A DNA stretch of 64,000 bases from positions 62,001 to 126,000 of the forward strand of contig VBEG01000024.1 in assembly GCA_005882115.1 (NCBI GenBank). Direction: 5' to 3'. This DNA is from Chloroflexota bacterium. Its GTDB lineage: Bacteria > Chloroflexota > Dormibacteria > Dormibacterales > Dormibacteraceae. Each line of letters opens with the position of its first letter. Position 1 is the stretch's first letter. Below are positions 51,941-60,032 of this stretch, one piece after another. A program made the position numbers and the translations under genes. The notes beneath the pieces are model-generated. The model saw only the letters and a list, made by a program, of their open reading frames with translations, ran no database searches and was not told where the DNA came from.

Positions 51941-53067
51941 GCCGCGGAAACCATCTGTTTCGCGCGCTCGTTGACGATCTCGCCGCCATGCGTCACGCAC
52001 GCGGCCTTGGTGATCTCGTCCTCGAAATCCAAGGCAAGGGCCCCGTTCTTGACGAGGTGCAAGAGCAGGTTGGCGACGTTGCGCGCGTAGAGCTGGCTCG
52101 TGGTCTGCGGCATGGTCGAAGGCACGTTGCGAGTGCCGATGATGGTCACGCCATCAACACCGATCTCCTTGCCGGCCTGGGTCAGCTCGACGTTGCCGCC
52201 CGTCTCGGCGGCCAGGTCTACGATCACCGAGCCCGCGCGCATTCCTTTAACCATTTCGGCGGTGACGAGTAGCGGTGCCTTTCGCCCTGGCACCGCGGCC
52301 GTGGTGATGACCACGTCCGCCTTTGCGACGTGCTCGCCGATGAGCTGCCTCTGCTTGCTCAGGAACTCTTCGGACTGCTCTCGTGCGTAACCGCCCTGAC
52401 CCTCCTGAGCCTCGAGGGGAAGCTCGATGAACGTGGCGCCGAGCGACTGCACCTCTTCTTTGACCGCCGGGCGCACGTCGTAGGCGGAGACGACGGCGCC
52501 GAGCCGGCGCGCGGTCGCGATCGCCTGCAGCCCCGCGACCCCCGCCCCCATCACCAGGACTCGTGTTGGAGCTACCGTGCCCGCCGCGGTCATCATCATC
52601 GGAAAGAGCTTGCCCAGGCGCTCCGCGGCGATCAGCACGGCCTTGTAACCCGACGCGGAAGCCTGTGAGGAGAGCGCGTCCATCGACTGCGCTCGCGAGA
52701 TGCGCGGCAACAGCTCGAGGCTGAAGGCGGTGATCGCGTGTTGGGCCAGCGACTTCACGGTGTCGCCCTGGGTCGCCGGCTGCAAGAAGCTGATGAGCAC
52801 CGCACCCTTTTTCAAAAGAGCGATCTCGCTTTCCCTCGGCGCCTGCACCTTGAGTACCGCGTCCGCGTAATGAAGCATCGTGCCGGCGCGGCTTTCGACC
52901 TTAGCCCCGGCGTCCTCGTATTGCTTGTCGGTGAGGAAGGCGGCCGCCCCGGCTCCGGCCTCGACGCTCACCTCGAGGCCGGCCGCGGTGAGCATCTTGG
53001 CGGTGTCCGGGACAATCGCCACGCGGCGCTCGCCCTGCTCGATCTCCCTGGGAACCGCCACCTTCAC
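51937..53067 (-). CDS. pntAA: NAD(P) transhydrogenase subunit alpha, part 1 (NAD-binding)
   Basis: This soluble subunit binds NAD(H). The 376-residue protein has the alanine dehydrogenase/PntA fold: VPREIEQGERRVAIVP at the start, LVMGAGVAGLQAIATARRLGA for the dinucleotide, SAYDVRPAVKEEVQSLGA, and VITTAAVPGRKAP. GTG 53067 has no SD; TAGAGT stands 9 bases upstream. The gene is divergent from korA, 76 bases away. It should supply NADPH at the expense of the proton gradient. Confidence 0.95.
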   Translation of the reverse strand: MKVAVPREIEQGERRVAIVPDTAKMLTAAGLEVSVEAGAGAAAFLTDKQYEDAGAKVESRAGTMLHYADAVLKVQAPRESEIALLKKGAVLISFLQPATQGDTVKSLAQHAITAFSLELLPRISRAQSMDALSSQASASGYKAVLIAAERLGKLFPMMMTAAGTVAPTRVLVMGAGVAGLQAIATARRLGAVVSAYDVRPAVKEEVQSLGATFIELPLEAQEGQGGYAREQSEEFLSKQRQLIGEHVAKADVVITTAAVPGRKAPLLVTAEMVKGMRAGSVIVDLAAETGGNVELTQAGKEIGVDGVTIIGTRNVPSTMPQTTSQLYARNVANLLLHLVKNGALALDFEDEITKAACVTHGGEIVNERAKQMVSAA

Positions 53068-53143
53068 GACTCGACGACTCTAAGGAATCGAGGGTCCCTC
53101 CTGCACCCGCGTAGAATCCGTAGTCCGCCAACCCAAAATCGAA

Positions 53144-54946
53144 GTGACCGAACCAATCGTCAACGACCTCACCATCCAGGCCGCCACCGTCAACGGTTCT
53201 GGCAGCCAGACCGCAAACCTGGTTTTGACCAGAGCGATCTTCCATATGGGAGTCCCGGTAGCGCCCAAAAACGTCTTTCCCTCCAACATTGAAGGCCTCC
53301 CCACGTGGTACCAGCTGCGGATCACGCCGGAAGGACACATGGCGCGCTCGGACAAGGTCGACGTCCTGGTCGCGTTCAACGTTGCCACGTGGCGCCAAGA
53401 CCTGACGACGGTACGCGCCGGCGGCGTGGTCATCCACGAGGAGGCGTTTTCTACCGCCGAGGCGCGCACCGACGTCACCTACTACGCGGTGCCCTTCTCC
53501 AAGCTGGCCAAGGCGAAGATCCAGAGCGACACGCTCCGCAAGCAGCTGGCCAACATGATCTATGTCGGCGTGGTGGCCGGCGTGCTCGGCATCCCGTGGG
53601 AGGCGCTCGAGCACGGGGTCAGGCGCCAGTTCCTCGCCAAGCCCAAGGCGGTACCGATCAACCTCGATGCGATCAAGGTCGGGTACGACTACTGGCAGGA
53701 CAACTTTTCCAAAGAGGATCCCTACCGCCTCGAGGCGATGACCGGCAGGGTTGAAGGAAAGGCCCTCGTCGAGGGCAACCAGGCGGCCGCGCTCGGTGCC
53801 TTGATGGGCGGCGCCAGCGTCGTCGCGTGGTACCCCATCACACCGTCGTCCTCTCTGTGCGAGTACTTCATCGCTTACTCGGACCGATTCCGCGTCGACC
53901 CGAAGACCGGCGAGAAGCTGGTCTCGGTGGTCCAGGCCGAGGACGAGCTGGCGGCGGTTGGGATGGCGATCGGCGCCGGCTGGGCGGGCGCACGGGCATT
54001 CACGTCCACCTCCGGACCCGGCATCTCGCTGATGGCCGAGTTCTCCGGTCTCGCCTACTACGCCGAAGTCCCGGTCGTGATCTTCGACATCCAGCGCATC
54101 GGCCCGTCGACTGGTCTTCCGACGCGCACGTCGCAAGCCGACATCGGGTTCGTCTACACGCTGTCGCACGGCGACACCAAGCACATCGTCCTGCTGCCTG
54201 GGACGGTCGAGGAATGCTACGAGTTCGCGCGCGATGCATTCGACTACGCGGACCGATTCCAAACGCCAATCTTTGTGCTCTCCGACCTCGACCTCGGCAT
54301 GAACCTGTGGATGACTCCGGAGTTCAAGTACCCGGAGAAACCATTCGACCGCGGCAAGGTGCTGTCGAAGGATGACCTCGAGAAGGTGGCTGGCGAGTGG
54401 GCACGCTACCGCGACGTCGACAAGGACGGCGTCACCTACCGCACCCTGCCCGGGACCGACCATCCGGCGGCGGGCTACTTCACGCGCGGCTCAGGCCATG
54501 ACGAGAACGCCCGCTACACCGAGGGCGCGGACGCATACGCAAACAACATGGACCGCCTCGTGCGCAAGCTGGAGACCGCACGGCACGCGCTTCCGGCGCC
54601 TGTGATCGATGAGGCCGGCTCATCCGTAGGCCTGATCGCGTTCGGGTCGACCCACGCGGCCGTGGTCGAAGCCCGTGAGACGCTGCTTTCCGCCGGTCAG
54701 GCGATCGACTACCTGCGCGTGCGAGCCCTGCCTCTGTCGGATGATGTGGCCGCGTTCGTGGAGCGCCATGAACGCGTGTACGTGGCGGAGCAGAACCGCG
54801 ACGGCCAGCTCTTCGACATCGTTCGCCTCGCCCTCCCCCCCGCGCTGGTCGACCGGGTGCGTTCGATCCGCCACTACAACGGGCAGCCGATCCCCGCTGC
54901 TGCGATCATCGAGCCACTGATGGACCGCGAGGCGGTGCCCGCATGA
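53144..54946 (+). CDS. korA: 2-oxoacid:ferredoxin oxidoreductase, fused gamma-alpha subunit
   Basis: Together with KorB this enzyme oxidatively decarboxylates a 2-oxoacid (likely 2-oxoglutarate) to its CoA ester with ferredoxin. The 600-residue chain has a gamma domain at residues 10-180 (GSGSQTANLVLTRAIFHMG) fused to the alpha domain (from about 195) with ALVEGNQAAALGALMGGASVVAWYPITPSSS, TSTSGPGISLM and RIGPSTGLPTRTSQAD. This fused form is typical of Actinobacteria and Chloroflexi. GTG 53144 has no SD. korB overlaps by 4 bases. Confidence 0.93.
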   Translation: MTEPIVNDLTIQAATVNGSGSQTANLVLTRAIFHMGVPVAPKNVFPSNIEGLPTWYQLRITPEGHMARSDKVDVLVAFNVATWRQDLTTVRAGGVVIHEEAFSTAEARTDVTYYAVPFSKLAKAKIQSDTLRKQLANMIYVGVVAGVLGIPWEALEHGVRRQFLAKPKAVPINLDAIKVGYDYWQDNFSKEDPYRLEAMTGRVEGKALVEGNQAAALGALMGGASVVAWYPITPSSSLCEYFIAYSDRFRVDPKTGEKLVSVVQAEDELAAVGMAIGAGWAGARAFTSTSGPGISLMAEFSGLAYYAEVPVVIFDIQRIGPSTGLPTRTSQADIGFVYTLSHGDTKHIVLLPGTVEECYEFARDAFDYADRFQTPIFVLSDLDLGMNLWMTPEFKYPEKPFDRGKVLSKDDLEKVAGEWARYRDVDKDGVTYRTLPGTDHPAAGYFTRGSGHDENARYTEGADAYANNMDRLVRKLETARHALPAPVIDEAGSSVGLIAFGSTHAAVVEARETLLSAGQAIDYLRVRALPLSDDVAAFVERHERVYVAEQNRDGQLFDIVRLALPPALVDRVRSIRHYNGQPIPAAAIIEPLMDREAVPA

Positions 54947-55965
54947 GCGCGACGGTCAACCACGTCGGGCTTCCGCGCGATGCTTACAAGGGCGCCGCGA
55001 CCACGCTGTGCGCGGGGTGTGGGCACAACTCGATCACCAACCACATGATCAAGGCGCTCTACGAGCTCGGTGTCGAGCCGCACCTGCTGGCGAAGATGTC
55101 GGGCATCGGCTGCTCGTCGAAGACACCCGCGTACTTCGTCGAGACGGCGCACGGCTTCAACGGCGTCCACGGGCGCATGCCGGCGCTCACGACCGGGGCC
55201 CACCTGGCGAACCGCCAGCTGATCATGCTCGGGGTGTCCGGCGACGGAGACACCGCGTCGATCGGCCTCGGCCAGTTCATGCACCTGATCCGCCGCAACG
55301 TCGACTGCACGTACATCATCGAGGACAACGGAACCTACGGCCTGACGAAGGGCCAGTTCTCGGCGACGGCCGACCTCGGATCGATGCAGAAGAAAGGCGC
55401 TGTCAACACATTCCAGCCGATCGACCCTTGCGCGGTCGCGCTGGCGCTCGGTTGCTCGTTCGTCGCGCGCTCGTTCAGCGGCGACGGCAAGCAGGTCGTG
55501 CCGTTGATCAAGGCGGCGATCGCCCACCGCGGGACCGCAATCCTCGACATCGTCTCGCCGTGCGTGACCTTCAACGACCATGACGGCTCGACCAAGAGCT
55601 ACAGCTGGGTGAAGGACCACGAGGAGTCGATCGCGGACGTCTCGTTCATTCCTTTCTTCGAAGAGGTTCACGTCGACTACGAGCCCGGCACCGTGCGGGA
55701 CGTGCGGCTGCACGACGGGTCGCATATCGTGCTGAAGAAGCTCGGCGAGGACCACGATCCGACCAACCGCCAGGCGGCGATTCGGGTGATCGAGGAGGCC
55801 CGCGCCGAGGGTCACCTGGTGACGGGCCTGCTCTACGTCGACACCGCGATGGCCGATTTCGCCTCGACCGAGGAGATCCCGCAGCGCCCCTTGAAGGACC
55901 TGGGCGAGGCCGAGCTCCGGTTGAGCCGCGAACAGTTCGCGCAATTCATGTCCGAGTTCGCCTGA
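54943..55965 (+). CDS. korB: 2-oxoacid:ferredoxin oxidoreductase, beta subunit
   Basis: KorB binds thiamine diphosphate and one [4Fe-4S] cluster. The 340-residue protein has CAGCGH (C23, C26), GIGCSSK (C57) and a later cysteine in IVSPCVTFND as cluster ligands, and the ThDP motif GDGDTASIG...EDNGTYGLTKGQ. The ATG overlaps korA (ATGA). The C-terminus carries the usual small domain. A copy of the dispersed repeat starts 47 bases after the stop. Confidence 0.94.
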   Translation: MSATVNHVGLPRDAYKGAATTLCAGCGHNSITNHMIKALYELGVEPHLLAKMSGIGCSSKTPAYFVETAHGFNGVHGRMPALTTGAHLANRQLIMLGVSGDGDTASIGLGQFMHLIRRNVDCTYIIEDNGTYGLTKGQFSATADLGSMQKKGAVNTFQPIDPCAVALALGCSFVARSFSGDGKQVVPLIKAAIAHRGTAILDIVSPCVTFNDHDGSTKSYSWVKDHEESIADVSFIPFFEEVHVDYEPGTVRDVRLHDGSHIVLKKLGEDHDPTNRQAAIRVIEEARAEGHLVTGLLYVDTAMADFASTEEIPQRPLKDLGEAELRLSREQFAQFMSEFA

Positions 55966-56011
55966 AGGCTTCTACCCGCGGTCGTGCGGGGCGCCACGCC
56001 CCCTCCGGCGC

Positions 56012-56031
56012 CCTCCCCATGAATGGGGAGG
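56012..56031. repeat. Dispersed palindrome, copy E
   Basis: Identical over 20 bases to copy A at 16093-16112: 8-bp stem with a TGAA loop. As in copy A, the loop supplies the ATG taken as the start of the following gene. Confidence 0.85.
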
Positions 56032-56642
56032 ACATTGCCAAGGGGACTCGACTCGTTGGACGACGTGATCCGGCGATGGCCGCCCTCATCAAGCGCACCG
56101 GTGCGATGGAGCTGCGCGACCCGCTGGACGACAGCTTCTCGGCGCTGGTCCGCTCGATCATGTACCAGCAGCTCGCGGGTGCCGCGGCGACCGCGATCCA
56201 CGGCCGGTTCCTGAAGCTCTTCGCCGAAGCGCTCTCCCCCTCCGCAGTCCTCGCGCTGCCCGTGGGCGTGATGCGCGGAGCGGGTGTCAGCGGGCCCAAG
56301 GAGGCCGCGATCACAGACCTCGCGCGGAAGGTGGCGGACGGCACGGTACCGCTGGGGGACGTGGATGCGCTGAACGACGACGAGCTCGTGGCGCGACTGG
56401 TCCAGGTGCGCGGGATCGGGCGCTGGACGGCGGAGATGTTCCTGATCTTCCAGCTGCGGCGGCTCGACGTCTGGCCCGTGGACGACTACGGCGTCCGTAA
56501 GGGATGGACCCTTGCCCACCGCAAGCGGGAGATGATCACGCCGAAGGCGCTGCAGGCCGAGGGCGAGACATTCCGGCCCTACCGGACGATCGCCGCGTGG
56601 TACTGCTGGCGCGCGGTCGAGAACTTCGTCCTCCCAACTTGA
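56019..56642 (+). CDS. DNA-3-methyladenine glycosylase II-like (AlkA/HhH-GPD)
   Basis: The 207-residue enzyme is a compact HhH-GPD glycosylase that removes alkylated bases. It has SIMYQQLAGAAA, the helix-hairpin-helix VRGIGRWTAEMFLIF and the catalytic aspartate in WPVDDYG, and ends in YRTIAAWYCWRA. ATG 56019 lies inside the palindrome; the next ATG (56076) would remove residues before the first helix. The domain begins near residue 17, so the start is acceptable but not certain. The N-terminal beta domain of E. coli AlkA is absent. Confidence 0.88.
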   Translation: MNGEDIAKGTRLVGRRDPAMAALIKRTGAMELRDPLDDSFSALVRSIMYQQLAGAAATAIHGRFLKLFAEALSPSAVLALPVGVMRGAGVSGPKEAAITDLARKVADGTVPLGDVDALNDDELVARLVQVRGIGRWTAEMFLIFQLRRLDVWPVDDYGVRKGWTLAHRKREMITPKALQAEGETFRPYRTIAAWYCWRAVENFVLPT

Positions 56643-56667
56643 GGTGCGCCCTGCGCGCGCCCGGCGC

Positions 56668-57318
56668 CTAGCGGGCGTACTTCCGGCGCAGCTTCTCGAG
56701 CGCCTGCTCGGTCATCGGCGGCCACCCGTACGCGTCGAGGAAGGCGCCGCCGAAACCTTTGCCGTAGTTGTACTGCAGTGTCCAGACGCCGGCCGCGAGA
56801 TCGTCCTCGGGATTCCCGAGGCCGGCCCCGCCGACGTCGACCAGGCCGCTGAGCTCGCCCTGGTGAACCAGGACGTTCGGCAGGCAGTAGTCACCGTGGA
56901 TGAGCACGTGGCCTGGCTTCTTGACGCCGAAGGGGCAGTCGGTCGCTTCCGTCGCGTGGAGCTTGCGCAGGATCTGACCCAGCTTGTTTGCGACCTGGAC
57001 CGGATCCCACCCCACGGATTCGTGGAACATCGGCACTCCCAGGACCGCGTGCGTGACGAGCCAGTCGTCGTCAGCTTCGTGGAAAAAGCCGATGACTCCC
57101 GGCCCGGGCCAACTTCCCTCGAGCCACGCCAGGCGATCACGCTCTCCGGCCAAGTTGGCCGCGCGTTTGACGAAGACCGTGCGGTCTGCAACGGCCAGGC
57201 GCCAGACGGTGCCGGACCAGCTCATCCACGCGAACTCCTCCGCCACTGGGGATGCACCGAGCGCCGACACAACCGCTTCGCGCACCGCGGCGGGCAGGGA
57301 GGGCGATGACGATTTCAC
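56668..57318 (-). CDS. Aminoglycoside/choline phosphotransferase-like protein
   Basis: The 216-residue protein is an APH-type kinase with the catalytic Brenner motif HGDYCLPNVL and the metal-binding GLVDVGGAGLGNPEDD. The fold resembles aminoglycoside 3'-phosphotransferases, but the N-terminal lobe is short, and many soil relatives phosphorylate other small molecules, so resistance must not be assumed. GTG 57318 has GAGAGGA about 6 bases upstream, which fixes the start within a longer open frame. It is divergent from the M3 peptidase gene, 34 bases away. Confidence 0.85.
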   Translation of the reverse strand: MKSSSPSLPAAVREAVVSALGASPVAEEFAWMSWSGTVWRLAVADRTVFVKRAANLAGERDRLAWLEGSWPGPGVIGFFHEADDDWLVTHAVLGVPMFHESVGWDPVQVANKLGQILRKLHATEATDCPFGVKKPGHVLIHGDYCLPNVLVHQGELSGLVDVGGAGLGNPEDDLAAGVWTLQYNYGKGFGGAFLDAYGWPPMTEQALEKLRRKYAR

Positions 57319-57352
57319 ATCATTCCTCTCTGTAGCATGTGCGCGGGGTGGT

Positions 57353-59053
57353 GTGGTGATTGCTCTGCCTGAGTCGCCTGACGCATTCAAGACCGCGACG
57401 TGGGAAGACGTGGCGCCGTACTACGAAGACCTTGCGACGCGGCCCCTGGACAAGACCAATGTCGAGACGTGGCTGAGAGATTGGTCCGATTTCGAGTCGA
57501 TGCTCGCGGAAGCGGCCGCCCTCGCCCACTTCGCGTACGCGTGCAACACCGCCGACGCGGAGAGCGAGCGGGCGCAGCTGAGGTTTGGAAGCGAGATCGA
57601 TCCCAAGGCCGACGAGCAGCGGACAAGGCTGCAGCGCCGGTTGGTCGAGCTTGGCTACGCGAGACCCGACATGGAGACGACGATCCGTCGATTCCGCAAC
57701 CAGATGGAACTGTTCAGCGAGGCCAACGTGCCCCTTTTCGCTGAGCTGTCAAGGCTTTCAACCGGCTGGGCTAAGGCCATCGGAGCGATGACGGTCGACT
57801 GGGATGGCCAGGAGATGACGCCGCTGCAGATGTGGCCGTATCTCGAAGAAAACGACCGGACTGTCAGGGAACGCGCATTTCGCAAGCAGTTCCAGCCCTA
57901 CGTCGAACAACGCGACACGCTCGCCGACTTTTTCGACCGCATGTACGACCTGAGGCAGCAGATCGCCAAGAACTCTGGATTCGCCAACTTCCGCGACTAC
58001 GCTCACCGCGAGAAAAATCGCTTCGACTACACCCCTGACGACTGCTTTCGGTTTCACGAAGCCGTCGAGGAGGTGGTTCGCCCCGCGGCCAAACGCCTCC
58101 TGAGGCGCCGCCGCGCCCACCTCAAGGTGGACCCGCTACGACCGTGGGATCTGTGGGTGGATCCCAAGGCGAGGCCGGTCCTTCACCCGTACCGCGACGT
58201 GCGCGAGTTCGTCGACATGTCAAAAGACATCTTCGCCAACGTCGAACCCGATTTCAAAGGCTACTTCGAGCGCATGGCCGAGGCAGGGCTGCTCGACCTC
58301 GACAATCGCAAGGGCAAAGCCCCCGGCGGCTACTGCGACTCTCTGCCGTATCACAAGCTGCCGCTCATCTTCATGAACGCGGTCAACATCGACGAGGACG
58401 TGCGCACGCTGCTCCACGAAGCGGGTCACTCGTTTCACGTATTCGAAGCCGCCAACCTTCCTTATCTCTTCCAGCGCCACCCTGGCGCGGAGATGGCAGA
58501 GGTCGCATCGATGTCGATGGAACTCCTGTCGTCGCCGTACATCGATCGCGACCACGGTGGCTACTACGACGAGGCGGAGGCGCTGCGCTCACGGCGTGGA
58601 TTGCTGGAGCGGACCGTCCTTTTCTTCACCCACTGCGCGTCGGTGGACGCATTTCAGCAGTGGATGTACACGACGCCCGACGGCCGCGACCGCGATGCGC
58701 GTGATCGCAAGTGGCTCGAGCTGCGCGACCGCTTTGAGGGCGATTCGGTCGACTGGAGCGATCTGGACGCCCAGCGTATCGCGCGCTGGTACTTCCAGCC
58801 TCACTTCTTCGATTACCCGTTCTATTACATCGAGTACGGCATCGCGCAGCTGGGAGCCCTGCAGGTGTGGCGTAACAGTCTGTCCGACCGGCGCGGGGCG
58901 GTTCGCAAATATCGGGAGGCGCTCGCGCTCGGGGGAACCAAGCCACTGCCCGAGCTCTACAAGGCCGCGGGCGCGCGACTGATCTTCGACGGCGATGGGA
59001 TGCGCGAGCTGATCGACCTGGCCGAGGAGGAGCTCGCCGGCTTAGACGCCTAG
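57353..59053 (+). CDS. M3 family oligoendopeptidase
   Basis: The 566-residue protein is a zinc metallopeptidase of the M3 (oligoendopeptidase F) family that cleaves short peptides in the cytosol. The zinc motif LLHEAGHSFH lies near position 58411-58440, with the third ligand region AEVASMSMELLSS downstream and the family-specific GIAQLGALQVWR near the end. Either GTG 57353 or GTG 57356 is the start; the frame runs much further upstream but there it is antisense to the phosphotransferase gene. No signal peptide. Confidence 0.93.
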   Translation: MVIALPESPDAFKTATWEDVAPYYEDLATRPLDKTNVETWLRDWSDFESMLAEAAALAHFAYACNTADAESERAQLRFGSEIDPKADEQRTRLQRRLVELGYARPDMETTIRRFRNQMELFSEANVPLFAELSRLSTGWAKAIGAMTVDWDGQEMTPLQMWPYLEENDRTVRERAFRKQFQPYVEQRDTLADFFDRMYDLRQQIAKNSGFANFRDYAHREKNRFDYTPDDCFRFHEAVEEVVRPAAKRLLRRRRAHLKVDPLRPWDLWVDPKARPVLHPYRDVREFVDMSKDIFANVEPDFKGYFERMAEAGLLDLDNRKGKAPGGYCDSLPYHKLPLIFMNAVNIDEDVRTLLHEAGHSFHVFEAANLPYLFQRHPGAEMAEVASMSMELLSSPYIDRDHGGYYDEAEALRSRRGLLERTVLFFTHCASVDAFQQWMYTTPDGRDRDARDRKWLELRDRFEGDSVDWSDLDAQRIARWYFQPHFFDYPFYYIEYGIAQLGALQVWRNSLSDRRGAVRKYREALALGGTKPLPELYKAAGARLIFDGDGMRELIDLAEEELAGLDA

Positions 59054-59090
59054 GCTCGCCCGACTGCTGCGGCGGGCAACACCCCTCACC

Positions 59091-59124
59091 CCAATCCGCT
59101 CCCCGCCGGGAGAGGGAGGATTGG
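59091..59124. repeat. GC-rich palindrome related to the CCTCCCC family
   Basis: CCAATCC (59091-59097) pairs with GGATTGG (59118-59124), and inside it CTCCC-CGCC-GGGAG (59099-59112). It lies between the convergent stops of the M3 and glycosylase genes and could also work as a bidirectional terminator, although no T-run follows. Confidence 0.65.
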
Positions 59125-60021
59125 CTACCTGTTGGTGATGTTCCTGAGGGGCTTACGCGGGCCGAATCGGGGAGCCCCGATTCCCGCCGCCATGATCAAG
59201 CGGATCACCCGTGCCCGGTGCCCGCGGTACGGCTCGAGGAGCTCGAGCATGCGCGCGTCGGTTGAACGCGGCGTGCCTTCGAGCGCGAAGCCGATCGAAT
59301 GCGGCAGGTGGTAGTCGCCCACCGGAACCGCGTCGGGGTCACCCAGCGCGACCATCGCGACCTTGGCGGCGGTCCACACCCCTACTCCCGGAAACGCCTG
59401 CATCCTGCGATACGCGCCGGGCATGTCCATCTGTGTGACCTGCTCGAGCCGCTTGGCGCTCCGGGCGGCGCGGATGATCACATCGGCCCGGCGCCGCTCG
59501 ATGCCGAAGCGATGAAAACTCCAGTACGGCATGCGCGCCAAAACCTGGGGCGAAGGCGGCAACCTCAGCGGAAAGGGGCCGGGCGCTTGCTCGCCGAGCG
59601 CATTCACCAGGTGTCGATACGAGTCGCGGGCCTCCTCGCTCGTTACCTGCTGGCCCAGCACAGTCGGCACAAGGGTTTCGAACACCGCAAGTGTGCGCGG
59701 CATGCGAACGCCGCGAATCTCGTGGTGCAGGCGTGCGACCAGTGGATGCGCGGGCATGAATTCGCTGTCGTCATCGCCCTCTCCGCATGAGGCCGGCGCA
59801 TTGGCGGCCGCCCATTCCGCACCGGGACCCCACGCGCGCACGTCGACCGATCCGTTGGTGCGCTCGAGCCTGACAGTCGCAGGGCCGGCGGGGGTCCGGG
59901 TGGCCCGCCAGATCGCGCCGCCTTGGTGGCGCAGCCATGGACCGCTCCCGAGCGGCGCCAGGGTCAGGTGGAGGTCGAGCGGGCGGCGCGGCTCAAACCG
60001 CGCCTGGGCATCCGGGGTCAC
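59125..60021 (-). CDS. DNA-3-methyladenine glycosylase II-like (AlkA family)
   Basis: The 298-residue protein has an N-terminal beta domain (residues 1-100, as in E. coli AlkA) and a C-terminal HhH-GPD domain with VLGQQVTSEEAR, AFPGVGVWTAAKVAMVAL and the catalytic aspartate in VPVGDYHLP. It is the full-length type of the three AlkA-like proteins in the window. GTG 60021 is the start. It lies 11 bases after the upstream kinase gene in the same direction and may be cotranscribed with it. Confidence 0.9.
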   Translation of the reverse strand: MTPDAQARFEPRRPLDLHLTLAPLGSGPWLRHQGGAIWRATRTPAGPATVRLERTNGSVDVRAWGPGAEWAAANAPASCGEGDDDSEFMPAHPLVARLHHEIRGVRMPRTLAVFETLVPTVLGQQVTSEEARDSYRHLVNALGEQAPGPFPLRLPPSPQVLARMPYWSFHRFGIERRRADVIIRAARSAKRLEQVTQMDMPGAYRRMQAFPGVGVWTAAKVAMVALGDPDAVPVGDYHLPHSIGFALEGTPRSTDARMLELLEPYRGHRARVIRLIMAAGIGAPRFGPRKPLRNITNR

Positions 60022-60032
60022 GATCCGGGACT

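Noticed and set aside
56668-57318. A dedicated aminoglycoside resistance gene
   Set aside because: The kinase motifs show only an APH-type fold; many environmental relatives act on other molecules, and no resistance context is present.
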